A stretch of 64,000 nt of DNA from contig DAMBHY010000007.1 in NCBI GenBank assembly GCA_032068765.1, positions 1 to 64,000 of the forward strand. Direction: 5' to 3'. This DNA is from DAMBHY01 sp032068765 (lineage in GTDB: Bacteria; Bacteroidota; Bacteroidia; Bacteroidales; Dysgonomonadaceae). The position numbers and the translations under genes were made by a program. Positions 51,035 through 59,632 of this stretch are shown piece after piece. The notes under the pieces are model-generated. The model did not search any database and was not told the DNA's origin. It saw only the letters and a program-made list of their open reading frames with translations. Numbering within the stretch: position 1 is the stretch's first letter; each line of letters opens with the position of its first letter.

Positions 51035-53368
51035 ATGAAAAAGAACTATTTATTCTTAATCATTTTGTCTATCACAGCTTTCTTCGTGAGCTGTGATGGA
51101 TCTAAAAGCGGTGGAGTTTTACAATCCAATTATCAAGTCATTCCTCTTCCAATGGACATAGTTGAAACTAAAGGAGAGCCTTTTAAATTAACAAGTGCCA
51201 CCAAAATTATTTTTCCTGAAGGAAATGAAGCGTTGAAACAAAATGCAGAATTTCTTGCAAATTATCTGCAGGAACTCACCCAGAGAAAACCTTCATTAAC
51301 GACTTCCACATCGGAAAAAAATGCAATCATTCTGAAAACGGACTTGAAGAATTCAAATCCTGAAGCTTATGAGATAATCGTTAGCAGCAATACAATTATC
51401 ATTAATGGAAGTACAGATGCAGGCGTTTTCTATGGAATTCAAACTTTGAGAAAATCTACGCCTGTTGGCACAAGTAATGTTTTGTATACTTCCGTTACAA
51501 TTAAAGATGAACCCCGTTTTAAACATCGCGGTGTGATGCTGGATGTAGCGCGTCACTACCAATCGGCAGAATATGTGAAGAAGTTTATCGATATGCTGGC
51601 ATTGCACAATATCAATGTATTTCACTGGCACCTTACCGATGACCAGGGATGGCGCATAGAAATAAAAAAGTATCCTAAACTCACGCAAGTGGGTTCACAA
51701 AGAAAAGAGACTGTTATTGGTCGCAACACAAACGAATATGATGGTACTCCGTATGGAGGATTTTATACACAGGATGAAATAAAAGATATTGTAAGATACG
51801 CGAAAGAAAGACATATTACTATAGTTCCGGAAATTGATTTGCCGGGACACATGCTTGCAGCAATGGCTGCTTATCCTGAATTGGGATGTACAGGTGGTCC
51901 GTATGAAGTAGCGAAGACATGGGGAGTGTTCGAAGATGTTCTTTGCCCGGGAAAAGACTCTACTTTTGTGTTCCTTCAGGATGTACTTACAGAGGTTATG
52001 CAACTATTCCCGTCCAAATACATACATATTGGTGGAGACGAATGTCCTAAAGTTCGTTGGGAAAATTGCCCAAATTGTCAGAAACGAATTAAAGAACTCG
52101 GATTGAAAAACGGCAAGCATCCCAAAGAGTTTTATCTGCAAAGCTATGTAATTGCGCGTATTGAGAAATTCCTTAACGAGCACGGTAGAAGTATTATAGG
52201 TTGGGACGAAATTCTTGAAGGAGAGTTGGCTCCCAACGCAACGGTGATGTCATGGCGCGGAATGGAAGGAGGTATTGAAGCTTCGAAACTTGGACATGAT
52301 GTAATTATGACGCCTACAGATTATTGCTATTTCGATTATTATCAATCACAGGCTGTGGATAACGAACCTTTGGCAATCGGAGGATATGTACCTTTGAAAA
52401 AAGTCTATGACTTTGAGCCGATGTCCAAAAAACTGTCGAAAGAACAGCAGGTGCATATAATCGGCGCTCAGGCGAATTTGTGGACGGAATATATTCAGAA
52501 ACCTGAACATGTAGAATACATGATGCTTCCCAGACTGGCTGCAATGAGCGAAGTGATGTGGTCAAAACCTGAAAAGAAAAATTATGACGATTTCCTGAAA
52601 CGTCTGCCCAATCTTTTGGAGAAATACGATAAGATAGGTTTTGCTTATGCGACGCATGTTTATGATGTGCAAGCCAAGATGACCCCGAACTTCGAAACCA
52701 ATTCGCTGGATGTGGAACTATCAACAATTGACAATGCACCGATTTATTATACGCTCGACGGCAAAACGCCTACCACCAAGTCCTTTAAATATGAAGGTAA
52801 GTTTACGATTAAACAAACTTCAGAGCTAAAAGCTTTGGCAATACGCAAGAACGGAATGAAGAGTAAAGTATTTTCAGAAAAAGTTGTTGTTTCAAAATCT
52901 ACTTTTAGACCGGTAGATTTGATTACAAGACCTGATTCAGCTTATACTTTTGATGGGGGGAATTTACTGGTTGATGGATTGTTAGGTGGATCATCCAACT
53001 ACAAAACAGGCAGATGGATTGGTTTCAAAAAAAATGATTTAGTAGCGGTGATAGATATGCTTGAACCGACTTCCATATCTAAAGCGGAAATCAGAAACGC
53101 TGTAGTAACTGGCGACTGGATTTTTGATGCTTCGGAAATCTCTTTGGAGTCATCTAACAACGATTCTATTTTTACGCCAGTCAGCAGTCAGTCATACGTT
53201 GATGCTCATAAAGAACATTGGTCAGATATTGTTACCCACACCTTAACATTCAATCCGGTTATCGCTAGATATTTCAGAATAAAAGTAAAATCAACCATCA
53301 TGCCCGAATGGCATGATGGTAAAGGACAGAGGGGATATATCTTTGTAGATGAAATAAAGTTAGATTAA
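51035..53368 (+). CDS. Beta-N-acetylhexosaminidase, GH20, lipoprotein
   Basis: This 777-residue protein has a lipoprotein signal with Cys20 (LSITAFFVSC). A GH20b domain (about 33-160) precedes the catalytic TIM barrel. The catalytic pair is Asp335-Glu336 in HIGGDECPK, and the substrate-binding loop is HWHLTDDQGWRIEIKKYP. After the barrel come a chitobiase/FN3-like segment (APIYYTLDGKTPT) and an F5/8C-like C-terminal domain. It should remove terminal GlcNAc/GalNAc from glycans at the cell surface or in the periplasm. It is co-transcribed with cutC and followed by a terminator. Confidence 0.94.
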   Translation: MKKNYLFLIILSITAFFVSCDGSKSGGVLQSNYQVIPLPMDIVETKGEPFKLTSATKIIFPEGNEALKQNAEFLANYLQELTQRKPSLTTSTSEKNAIILKTDLKNSNPEAYEIIVSSNTIIINGSTDAGVFYGIQTLRKSTPVGTSNVLYTSVTIKDEPRFKHRGVMLDVARHYQSAEYVKKFIDMLALHNINVFHWHLTDDQGWRIEIKKYPKLTQVGSQRKETVIGRNTNEYDGTPYGGFYTQDEIKDIVRYAKERHITIVPEIDLPGHMLAAMAAYPELGCTGGPYEVAKTWGVFEDVLCPGKDSTFVFLQDVLTEVMQLFPSKYIHIGGDECPKVRWENCPNCQKRIKELGLKNGKHPKEFYLQSYVIARIEKFLNEHGRSIIGWDEILEGELAPNATVMSWRGMEGGIEASKLGHDVIMTPTDYCYFDYYQSQAVDNEPLAIGGYVPLKKVYDFEPMSKKLSKEQQVHIIGAQANLWTEYIQKPEHVEYMMLPRLAAMSEVMWSKPEKKNYDDFLKRLPNLLEKYDKIGFAYATHVYDVQAKMTPNFETNSLDVELSTIDNAPIYYTLDGKTPTTKSFKYEGKFTIKQTSELKALAIRKNGMKSKVFSEKVVVSKSTFRPVDLITRPDSAYTFDGGNLLVDGLLGGSSNYKTGRWIGFKKNDLVAVIDMLEPTSISKAEIRNAVVTGDWIFDASEISLESSNNDSIFTPVSSQSYVDAHKEHWSDIVTHTLTFNPVIARYFRIKVKSTIMPEWHDGKGQRGYIFVDEIKLD

Positions 53369-53390
53369 TTTAGAAAAAGATTTATATAAA

Positions 53391-53432
53391 AAATGGTTAG
53401 TATTCTATAAAGAATTACTAGCCATTTTATTT
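53391..53432 (+). terminator. Intrinsic terminator after the GH20 gene
   Basis: AAATGGTTAGTATTCT pairs with AGAATTACTAGCCATTT (one G-U and one bulge) around ATAA, followed by a T-rich tail. Confidence 0.75.
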
Positions 53433-53503
53433 GTTTTTTTAGTTAGATTGGTAGCAGAATTAATCTAATAAGTAAAGAGGAATATCTCTGCTAACCTATA
53501 AAA

Positions 53504-54349
53504 CTAGATATTTATCAATTGATACAACATAGCAATTTCCTCTGCCCACAATTCTTCTACAGGAGTCTCCAAAATCAAGGGCATGTTGTCAAAACGTGGG
53601 TCGTTTGCAATAAAAGAAAATAAATCCATTCCCATCACTCCTTTTCCAATACTGTCATGACGGTCTACATGCGTATTCAGTTCTTTCTTAGAATCGTTTA
53701 TGTGCATGCCTTTTAGATATTGGAAGCCAACAATGTCGTCAAATTTCTTGAAAGTTTCTGTAAATCCTTCTTTCGTCCTTATTTCATATCCCGCCGCCAA
53801 TGTATGCGCAGTATCAAGGCAAACTCCCACTCGAGATTTATCTTCCACCTTGTCGATGATCTGAGCAATTTGCTCGAAATTGTGTCCTAAGTTGGTTCCC
53901 TGACCTGCCGTGTTTTCTATTACGGCTATTACACCTGCCGTTTTGTTGAGTGATAAATTAATAGATTCAGATATTCGAGCCAGACAGTCATCTACCGTAA
54001 TTTCATTTAAATGGCTTCCAGGATGGAAGTTAAATCTGTTCAAACCAAGTTGTTCGCATCGTTTCATTTCGTCGATGAAAGAATTGCGGGATTTTTCTAA
54101 TCCTTCTTCTTTTGGATGGCCCAGATTGATCAGGTAACTATCATGAGGAAGTATATTGTCTGGTGTGTAACCTAACTCTTCGCATCTTTGTTTGAATAAT
54201 TCTATCGTCTTTTGATTATAGGGAGGGGCGATCCACTGACGTTGGTTTTTTGTAAAAAAGGCAAATGCCTTTGCTCCTATTTTCGCTGCGTTTAAGGGTG
54301 CATTTTCAACACCACCTGATGCACTAACATGGGCTCCAATGTATTTCAT
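53504..54349 (-). CDS. nfo: Endonuclease IV
   Basis: This is a 281-residue AP endonuclease of the Nfo family, a TIM barrel with three zinc ions. Metal and family motifs are GAHVSASGG at the start, NFHPGSH, VIENTAGQGTNLG, GVCLDTAHTLAAGYE, and HINDSKKELNTHVDRHDSIG. It cleaves DNA 5' to abasic sites during base excision repair. The gene has its own well-formed promoter and is divergent from the YbjQ-type gene. Confidence 0.96.
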   Translation of the reverse strand: MKYIGAHVSASGGVENAPLNAAKIGAKAFAFFTKNQRQWIAPPYNQKTIELFKQRCEELGYTPDNILPHDSYLINLGHPKEEGLEKSRNSFIDEMKRCEQLGLNRFNFHPGSHLNEITVDDCLARISESINLSLNKTAGVIAVIENTAGQGTNLGHNFEQIAQIIDKVEDKSRVGVCLDTAHTLAAGYEIRTKEGFTETFKKFDDIVGFQYLKGMHINDSKKELNTHVDRHDSIGKGVMGMDLFSFIANDPRFDNMPLILETPVEELWAEEIAMLYQLINI

Positions 54350-54373
54350 ATTTTATTCAATTTTAGTGACCTG

Positions 54374-54403
54374 CAAAGTTATTTAATTCTGTATTTATTC
54401 AAA
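54374..54403 (-). promoter_or_regulatory. Promoter of nfo
   Basis: On the minus strand TTTG (54403-54400), 18 bp, then TAACTTTG (54381-54374), an exact match to the Bacteroidota consensus. The ATG lies 25 bp beyond. Confidence 0.7.
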
Positions 54404-54423
54404 AATAATGTCGTAAAATGGTC

Positions 54424-54452
54424 TTGAATTAAACATTATTGTTTTAACTTGC
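54424..54452 (+). promoter_or_regulatory. Promoter of the YbjQ family gene
   Basis: TTG at 54424-54426, an 18-bp spacer and TAACTTGC at 54445-54452 fit the TTG-N17-23-TAnnTT(T)G pattern. The ATG is 25 bp downstream. Confidence 0.5.
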
Positions 54453-54476
54453 ATACAAATTATAACAATTAATATT

Positions 54477-54797
54477 ATGCTGATTACAACAACAAATACA
54501 ATTGAAGGTAGAAGAATAACAGCCTATTATGGCTTAGTATCAGGTGAAACAATTATTGGCGCAAATATTGTAAGAGATATTTTTGCTTCGGTGGTAGATG
54601 TTATCGGTGGACGTTCCAATAAGTATGAGGAAGTTTTGCGTGAAGCAAAAGCAATTGCAATAAAAGAGATGGAAGATCAAGCAGTAAGGATGGGGGCAAA
54701 TGCCGTGATTGCTGTAGATTTGGATTATGAAACTGTTGGAGGAAGCGGAAGTATGCTGATGGTAACTTGTGCCGGAACTGCAGTGAAATATGAATAA
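54477..54797 (+). CDS. YbjQ/UPF0145 (DUF74) family protein
   Basis: This is a 106-residue protein matching UPF0145: an opening strand TTTNTIEGRRITAYYGLVSGE, then IIGANIVRDIFASVVDVIGGRSNKYEEVL, and RMGANAVIAVDLDYETVG. Known structures are homopentameric beta-sandwich rings of uncertain function, sometimes called heavy-metal binding. No metal-binding cysteines are concentrated here. It is monocistronic with a terminator and convergent with the sensor kinase gene. Confidence 0.87.
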   Translation: MLITTTNTIEGRRITAYYGLVSGETIIGANIVRDIFASVVDVIGGRSNKYEEVLREAKAIAIKEMEDQAVRMGANAVIAVDLDYETVGGSGSMLMVTCAGTAVKYE

Positions 54798-54801
54798 CAC
54801 A

Positions 54802-54832
54802 GAAAAAGAGGAGTTTAAGCGACTCTTTTTTT
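54802..54832 (+). terminator. Intrinsic terminator after the YbjQ family gene
   Basis: AAAAAGAG and CTCTTTTT form an 8-bp stem, ending in a run of T. It overlaps the end of the convergent kinase gene. Confidence 0.6.
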
Positions 54833-56573
54833 ATTTTTTAGGGAATGTGAGTATAAAACTCAAACCACCTTCCGGTCTATTCTTAGCTACGATATTGCCT
54901 TGGTGAAATATCATGGCGTTTTTTACAATTGAAAGTCCTAATCCCGAACCTCCTGTGTTGCGGGTTCTACCTTCGTTTACACGATAAAATCTTTCGAAAA
55001 TCCTCACCAGATGCTTTTCTTCTACTCCGACTCCGTTGTCAAAGAATTCGTAATGATTGCTTCCGTCATTGATATTCAGCCATCTGGTAACAACCTGTAT
55101 TTCATCTCCCGCGTAAGCCAAAGAGTTTTCAGCTAAGTTTCTAAAAATGGAGTATAATAATGTTCTGTTTCCTTCCACAAAGTTGTTTTCGGGGATTTCT
55201 ATTTGAAAAGTACTTCTTTTTTCTTCAAAATTGTCTTCTAAATCGGACTTAACTTCTTCCAGAAGTTCTTTCATATTCACTGCCTCTCTAGTGAACCTGT
55301 CGGATGCTTCTTCTATTTTTGTCAAAAGACTGATGTCCTGAATCAATTCTGACAACCGCATTGTTTGAGCGTAAGCTCTTTCTAGGAAAGAATTACGACG
55401 TTGTGTGTCATCTTCCTTCAAGCTGAAAATCGTTTCTATATATCCACGAATGCTCGTCACTGGAGTTCGAAGTTCGTGGGCAATGTTGTTGGTCATTTCT
55501 TGTTTGAGAAGACGTGTCTTTTCAACTTTCGTGATATCACTTATATACAGTTCAAAACTTTCATCATCAAAAACTATTACTCGTACGCTGAATTTTTTGC
55601 CGTTATTCTCAAATAATTGTGTGTAAACGTTCATTGAACGGGGTTTAGTATCCAAAAAATGGACAATTTGAGCGAATTTTGGTTTTGAGAATATATCTTC
55701 AATATTAATTACCGGCTTGTCAAAGATGACATTGAGAAACTGAATAATATGCGTATTAACATACACTTCGGTTCTATCTTTCGAAAAAATAGCAATCCCT
55801 TCTTCCGAATAATGGAAATGTTGCAAAAGTTTTTCTCTTTCTAATGCGGTCTGTTTTCTGTTTTCTTGTAATTGATTATAGTTATCTACAATCACGGCAC
55901 TGATTTCTCCGACTTCATCATCACGAAAGATAACCGGTTCATTCACAATTTCTCCATTCTTTAATCGTTGTGAAAATATGCGTAAATCCTGCAGTGATTT
56001 TGAAAACTGATTTGCAAAGAATTTCATTAATAAACCGGATACAAGAAAAAACAACAATATAAACACAAGAAAACTATTTCCTGATTGCAAAATGGATACT
56101 ACACGTTCATCAAAAGGAAGAGCAATGCGGACAAAATATAGATCGGTAAACCGTTTTGCGTAGTAAATATATTTTATTTTGGTAGTTTTTGAAACGCGGA
56201 TGTCATATCCGGTTTGATTGACAATCGCTTTTTGGATTTCTTTCCTTTGAAGGTGGTTTTCCATCTTTTCAGATGTTAGCGTATTGTCATAAAGCACTTT
56301 CCCATTCCAGTCTATAATGGTTAGGCGTACTTCATCAGGAAAATATAACAATAAATTATTGACCTTATTAACGTCATAAGAATTGAGCAGATTGTTGGTT
56401 TTAATGAACTTATGTACCGATTCCGCATACACATCCATGATATTTTCAAGGTACTTGATGCGTTCTTTCTTAATCTGAGTTTGTTCAAAAACAATTACAC
56501 TTATAGCAAAAATAGCCATAATTATTGAAAAGTAAATAAATATTCTTTTGCGATAAGAGTGTCCTCCTGTCAT
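54831..56573 (-). CDS. Sensor histidine kinase, PhoR-like
   Basis: This is a 580-residue membrane kinase with TM1 at about 10-30, a periplasmic region of about 135 residues and TM2 at about 168-186. A HAMP-like segment is near 187-240, followed by a PAS-like domain. The HisKA domain has His366 in NNIAHELRTPVTSIRGYI, and the HATPase domain has N-box RNLAENSLAYAG, DNGVGVEE and GGSGLGLSIV. The architecture fits PhoR-type sensors. It starts 3 bp after the response regulator stop, forming a cotranscribed pair. The signal is unknown. Confidence 0.93.
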   Translation of the reverse strand: MTGGHSYRKRIFIYFSIIMAIFAISVIVFEQTQIKKERIKYLENIMDVYAESVHKFIKTNNLLNSYDVNKVNNLLLYFPDEVRLTIIDWNGKVLYDNTLTSEKMENHLQRKEIQKAIVNQTGYDIRVSKTTKIKYIYYAKRFTDLYFVRIALPFDERVVSILQSGNSFLVFILLFFLVSGLLMKFFANQFSKSLQDLRIFSQRLKNGEIVNEPVIFRDDEVGEISAVIVDNYNQLQENRKQTALEREKLLQHFHYSEEGIAIFSKDRTEVYVNTHIIQFLNVIFDKPVINIEDIFSKPKFAQIVHFLDTKPRSMNVYTQLFENNGKKFSVRVIVFDDESFELYISDITKVEKTRLLKQEMTNNIAHELRTPVTSIRGYIETIFSLKEDDTQRRNSFLERAYAQTMRLSELIQDISLLTKIEEASDRFTREAVNMKELLEEVKSDLEDNFEEKRSTFQIEIPENNFVEGNRTLLYSIFRNLAENSLAYAGDEIQVVTRWLNINDGSNHYEFFDNGVGVEEKHLVRIFERFYRVNEGRTRNTGGSGLGLSIVKNAMIFHQGNIVAKNRPEGGLSFILTFPKK

Positions 56574-56576
56574 GAA

Positions 56577-57260
56577 CTATTCTGTTTTTCCTTCTAAATT
56601 AATATAATAGCCGAATCCGGAACGATTGACTATAATAGATGAGTAATCTTTTAATTTTTTACGTAACCGCGTGATGTGGACGTCGACGGTTCTGTCTAAA
56701 ACAAATTCGTTGTCGCTCCAAACACTGTTGAGTATTTCGCTGCGCGTCATTACGTTGGGTGAGGCTTGTGCAAGCAGCGTTAATATTTCGAATTCTTTTT
56801 TTGTAAGAGGAATTTCTTCGTCGTCTATCGTTACGCGGTTGGATTTCATATCTATTACCAAACCGTTCACACTCCAAGTAATTGGTTCTTCTATAGTCAT
56901 TGTACTTCTTTTCAATATTGCTTTGACACGTGCAATAACTTCTTTGATAGAAAATGGCTTAGCGATGTAATCGTCTCCACCAAGTGAAAATCCTGTAAGC
57001 ATATCGTTTTCTGTATTCTTTGCAGTAAGGAAAATGATTGGAACCTGATTATTTTGCTTGCGTATTTGTTCTGCCATCTTGAAACCCGATATTCCGCCCA
57101 TCATCACATCAAGAAGAATCAAGTGATGTTTATCCGTGATTTTAGTAAGAGCCTCTTCTCCTGAATTGGCAACATCTACCAAGAAGCCCTCATTTTCGAG
57201 ATTAAATTGTAGGATATCACAAATATCTCTTTCATCGTCAACGACCAGAATTCTTTCCAT
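56577..57260 (-). CDS. OmpR/PhoB-type response regulator
   Basis: This is a 227-residue regulator. The receiver domain (1-120) has the acidic pair in VVDDERD, the phosphorylation site Asp51 in LILLDVMMGG, and the Lys in YIAKPFS. The C-terminal winged helix (about 130-225) has EIPLTKKEFEILTLLAQ and RTVDVHITRLRKKL. It is partner of the kinase immediately downstream. A TATATTTG -7 box on the minus strand at 57307-57314 is the probable promoter. Phosphate or envelope stress control is possible; neighbours do not decide. Confidence 0.95.
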   Translation of the reverse strand: MERILVVDDERDICDILQFNLENEGFLVDVANSGEEALTKITDKHHLILLDVMMGGISGFKMAEQIRKQNNQVPIIFLTAKNTENDMLTGFSLGGDDYIAKPFSIKEVIARVKAILKRSTMTIEEPITWSVNGLVIDMKSNRVTIDDEEIPLTKKEFEILTLLAQASPNVMTRSEILNSVWSDNEFVLDRTVDVHITRLRKKLKDYSSIIVNRSGFGYYINLEGKTE

Positions 57261-57379
57261 TTTAAAAATAGGATTTATTTAGTTTTTAGGTCTTTCAAAA
57301 CCGTTACAAATATACAATAGTTAAATTAGATATTTATTAAGAATATGTTACGCTAAACTTTATTTTAATTAATAATAAA

Positions 57380-57407
57380 AAGGACTGAATCGTGAGAATC
57401 AGTCCTT
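57380..57407 (-). terminator. Intrinsic terminator after the 114-residue hypothetical gene
   Basis: On the minus strand AAGGACTGA pairs perfectly with TCAGTCCTT around a 10-base loop, followed by TTTATT. It separates this gene from the two-component pair. Confidence 0.8.
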
Positions 57408-57425
57408 GATGTATTTGTAAAGAGT

Positions 57426-57770
57426 TTATTTGATTACATTTTCAGCAATTTTTCTAAAATCAGGCAAAGGATTATTGCTCCACATCCATTCCGGTCCGTT
57501 AAGCAGCTCTACCACTTTATTGATTATTTCTTCTCTTGAAAAATCCATTAATTTGTCTGAAGAAATAAGAACTTGTTCGTCTTCCGAGGGAGAATTATCA
57601 AATCTTTTCTGAAGTTCATAGCGGTTCTCTCTGTCACCTCCATAGCGTAAATCTAAAAATTCACGTGCGTTATGATCTTTGTTCCATTCCCAAGCTACTA
57701 CTAAATCATTTACCAAACTATTTACTTTTGAATTATCTTCAAAATTATCCTTTATCATATTATTATCCAT
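57426..57770 (-). CDS. Hypothetical 114-residue acidic protein
   Basis: No family is recognised. It is a soluble, acidic protein without signal peptide or membrane segment. It has a first helix (VNSLVNDLVVAWEWNKDHN), a charged middle (LDLRYGGDRENRYELQKRF) and a tryptophan-containing end (LLNGPEWMWSNNPLPDFRKI). It is followed by a clean terminator, which supports it as a real gene, and it is divergent from the ompA/TSP3 gene across 222 bp with no clear promoter motif. Confidence 0.7.
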   Translation of the reverse strand: MDNNMIKDNFEDNSKVNSLVNDLVVAWEWNKDHNAREFLDLRYGGDRENRYELQKRFDNSPSEDEQVLISSDKLMDFSREEIINKVVELLNGPEWMWSNNPLPDFRKIAENVIK

Positions 57771-57992
57771 AAAGCTTTATTTTTTTATTTGTTGTTTATT
57801 TTGATTAACAGATTTGATTAATTATTGTTTTGTGAGTATTATCTTTTATTACTGCGGTTTTATTCAAATAAGGAAATTAAAATAAAATTAATGAAATAAC
57901 ATTCACTTAACTCTTATTCACTAATAAAATAAACATTTTTCACATCTCGATGTTATATCATAATTAAAACAATTACTCAATTTTATATTAGG

Positions 57993-59435
57993 ATGAAAAC
58001 AACGAAATTAATTTTATTAGGCCTATTATTAGTGCTTACACAGAATTTTTATGCACAGACTTCTGACAACAGACATGCATTGAAAGTGTTCGTAACGAAA
58101 AGTGAATACAAAGGAGATTTGGGAAATGACTTGTGGAAATTCGGCGAATTCAGTGCGAAAGATAACTATGCTTGGAACTGGGGCGGAGCATTAGCTTACC
58201 AAAATTATATAAATAGTTCTTTTGACTGGGGATTACAATTTGGTTTTGGCGAATATGATTTCTGGAACGAAAATACAAAACTTGGTTTTCAAGGAAATAA
58301 ATATGATGCAAATCTTTTTGTGAACTATAAACTTAATAACGGCTATATTTTCGGAGAAAATTCTGTAGTAGCTCCATATATTACATTCGGTATTGGAGGA
58401 GCTGGATATACGGGCGGAAATGTCAACAAAAATCCAATGTTTGACTTTACAGTTCCGGTGGGAGCAGGATTTCAAGTGAAAGTTACAGAAAACTTCGGAT
58501 TTGAATATAAATATGTATACAACTTTACTTCACAAGATATGAGAGATCATACAAATGTTGCTAACTTGAAAAACGATTTCTTAGGTTTAAGCAATGATGC
58601 ATATGGTCAACATTTTGTAGGTTTTAGCTATACATTTGGTTCAAGAGATACAGATAAAGACGGTGTGAAAGACAGCAGAGACTTGTGTTCTAACACTCCG
58701 GTTGGAGTTGTAGTTGACGCAAATGGTTGTCCGGTTGATACAGATAAAGATGGTGTAGCGGATTATTTGGATAAATGTCCTGACATGCCCGGCTTAGCTA
58801 AATTCAACGGATGTCCTGATTCTGACGGCGACGGAGTTCCTGACAATATGGATAAATGTCCTGACACTCCTGCAAATGTTCAGGTTGACGCTAATGGATG
58901 TCCGCTTGACTCTGACGGCGATGGTATCGTAGATTATTTGGACAAATGTCCTAATCAAGCAGGTCTTGCTAAATTCAACGGATGTCCTGACACAGATGGC
59001 GACGGAATTCCTGATTCAGAAGATAAATGCCCAGAAGTTGCTGGAACACGCGCAAATAAAGGATGTCCAGAAGTTTCTGCTGAAACAAATAAAATTTTTA
59101 AAGAAGCCCTTCAAGGAATACAATTTGATTTCGATAAAGCAACTATCAAACCACAGTCTTATCCAATATTGCAAAAAGTTGTAACGGTAATGAATGAAAA
59201 TCCTGCTTACAATCTTGTAATTAACGGTCATACCGACAGTAAAGGTTCTGATGCTTACAACTTAGATTTGTCAAAACGTCGTGCAGCTTCTGTGATGCAA
59301 TATTTGATTGACAAAGGAATCAGTGCTTCACGTCTTACTTCAAACGGTTACGGTGAATCTCGTCCGGTAGCTGACAACAAAACTAAGAAAGGCCAATATC
59401 TCAACAGACGTGTAGAATTTAAAGTAGAATTCTAA
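57993..59435 (+). CDS. OmpA family porin with thrombospondin type 3 repeats
   Basis: This is a 480-residue outer membrane protein with signal peptide MKTTKLILLGLLLVLTQNFY (cut near AQ) and a beta-barrel at about 25-215. About five calcium-binding TSP3 repeats follow at about 219-360, with the pattern DxDxDGVxDxxDxC...GCP, such as DTDKDGVADYLDKCP. The OmpA peptidoglycan-binding domain has IQFDFDKATIKPQS and INGHTDSKGSDAYN. Conserved Cys residues occur in each repeat. It ties the outer membrane to the wall through a stiff Ca2+-bound spacer. It has its own perfect terminator. Confidence 0.94.
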   Translation: MKTTKLILLGLLLVLTQNFYAQTSDNRHALKVFVTKSEYKGDLGNDLWKFGEFSAKDNYAWNWGGALAYQNYINSSFDWGLQFGFGEYDFWNENTKLGFQGNKYDANLFVNYKLNNGYIFGENSVVAPYITFGIGGAGYTGGNVNKNPMFDFTVPVGAGFQVKVTENFGFEYKYVYNFTSQDMRDHTNVANLKNDFLGLSNDAYGQHFVGFSYTFGSRDTDKDGVKDSRDLCSNTPVGVVVDANGCPVDTDKDGVADYLDKCPDMPGLAKFNGCPDSDGDGVPDNMDKCPDTPANVQVDANGCPLDSDGDGIVDYLDKCPNQAGLAKFNGCPDTDGDGIPDSEDKCPEVAGTRANKGCPEVSAETNKIFKEALQGIQFDFDKATIKPQSYPILQKVVTVMNENPAYNLVINGHTDSKGSDAYNLDLSKRRAASVMQYLIDKGISASRLTSNGYGESRPVADNKTKKGQYLNRRVEFKVEF

Positions 59436-59455
59436 ATAAAACATATTTGTTATTG

Positions 59456-59488
59456 AAAAAGGCTTCGCAAATTTGCGAAGCCTTTTTT
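59456..59488 (+). terminator. Intrinsic terminator after the OmpA/TSP3 gene
   Basis: AAAAAGGCTTCGCAAA and TTTGCGAAGCCTTTTT are perfect complements with no unpaired loop beyond the central bases, followed by T. Confidence 0.9.
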
Positions 59489-59528
59489 ATTTCGAAATGA
59501 ATAAGAAAGGATTATAGCGCATTGTGGT

Positions 59529-59612
59529 TCAATGCCGCATTGCCCGTAGTTCTGCTTTATCAAGTTCATTCTCTTTCTCTTTGCAATACTCTTTTAATTC
59601 TTGTGATATCAT
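59529..59612 (-). CDS. Possible 27-residue peptide after hsdR
   Basis: A minus-strand ATG frame begins 20 bp after the hsdR stop and encodes a strongly charged helix (MISQELKEYCKEKENELDKA, then ELRAMRH). No family is recognised. It could be a small protein, a relic of a longer gene, or chance. Confidence 0.2.
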   Translation of the reverse strand: MISQELKEYCKEKENELDKAELRAMRH

Positions 59613-59632
59613 TGTATTAATTTTAATATTAT

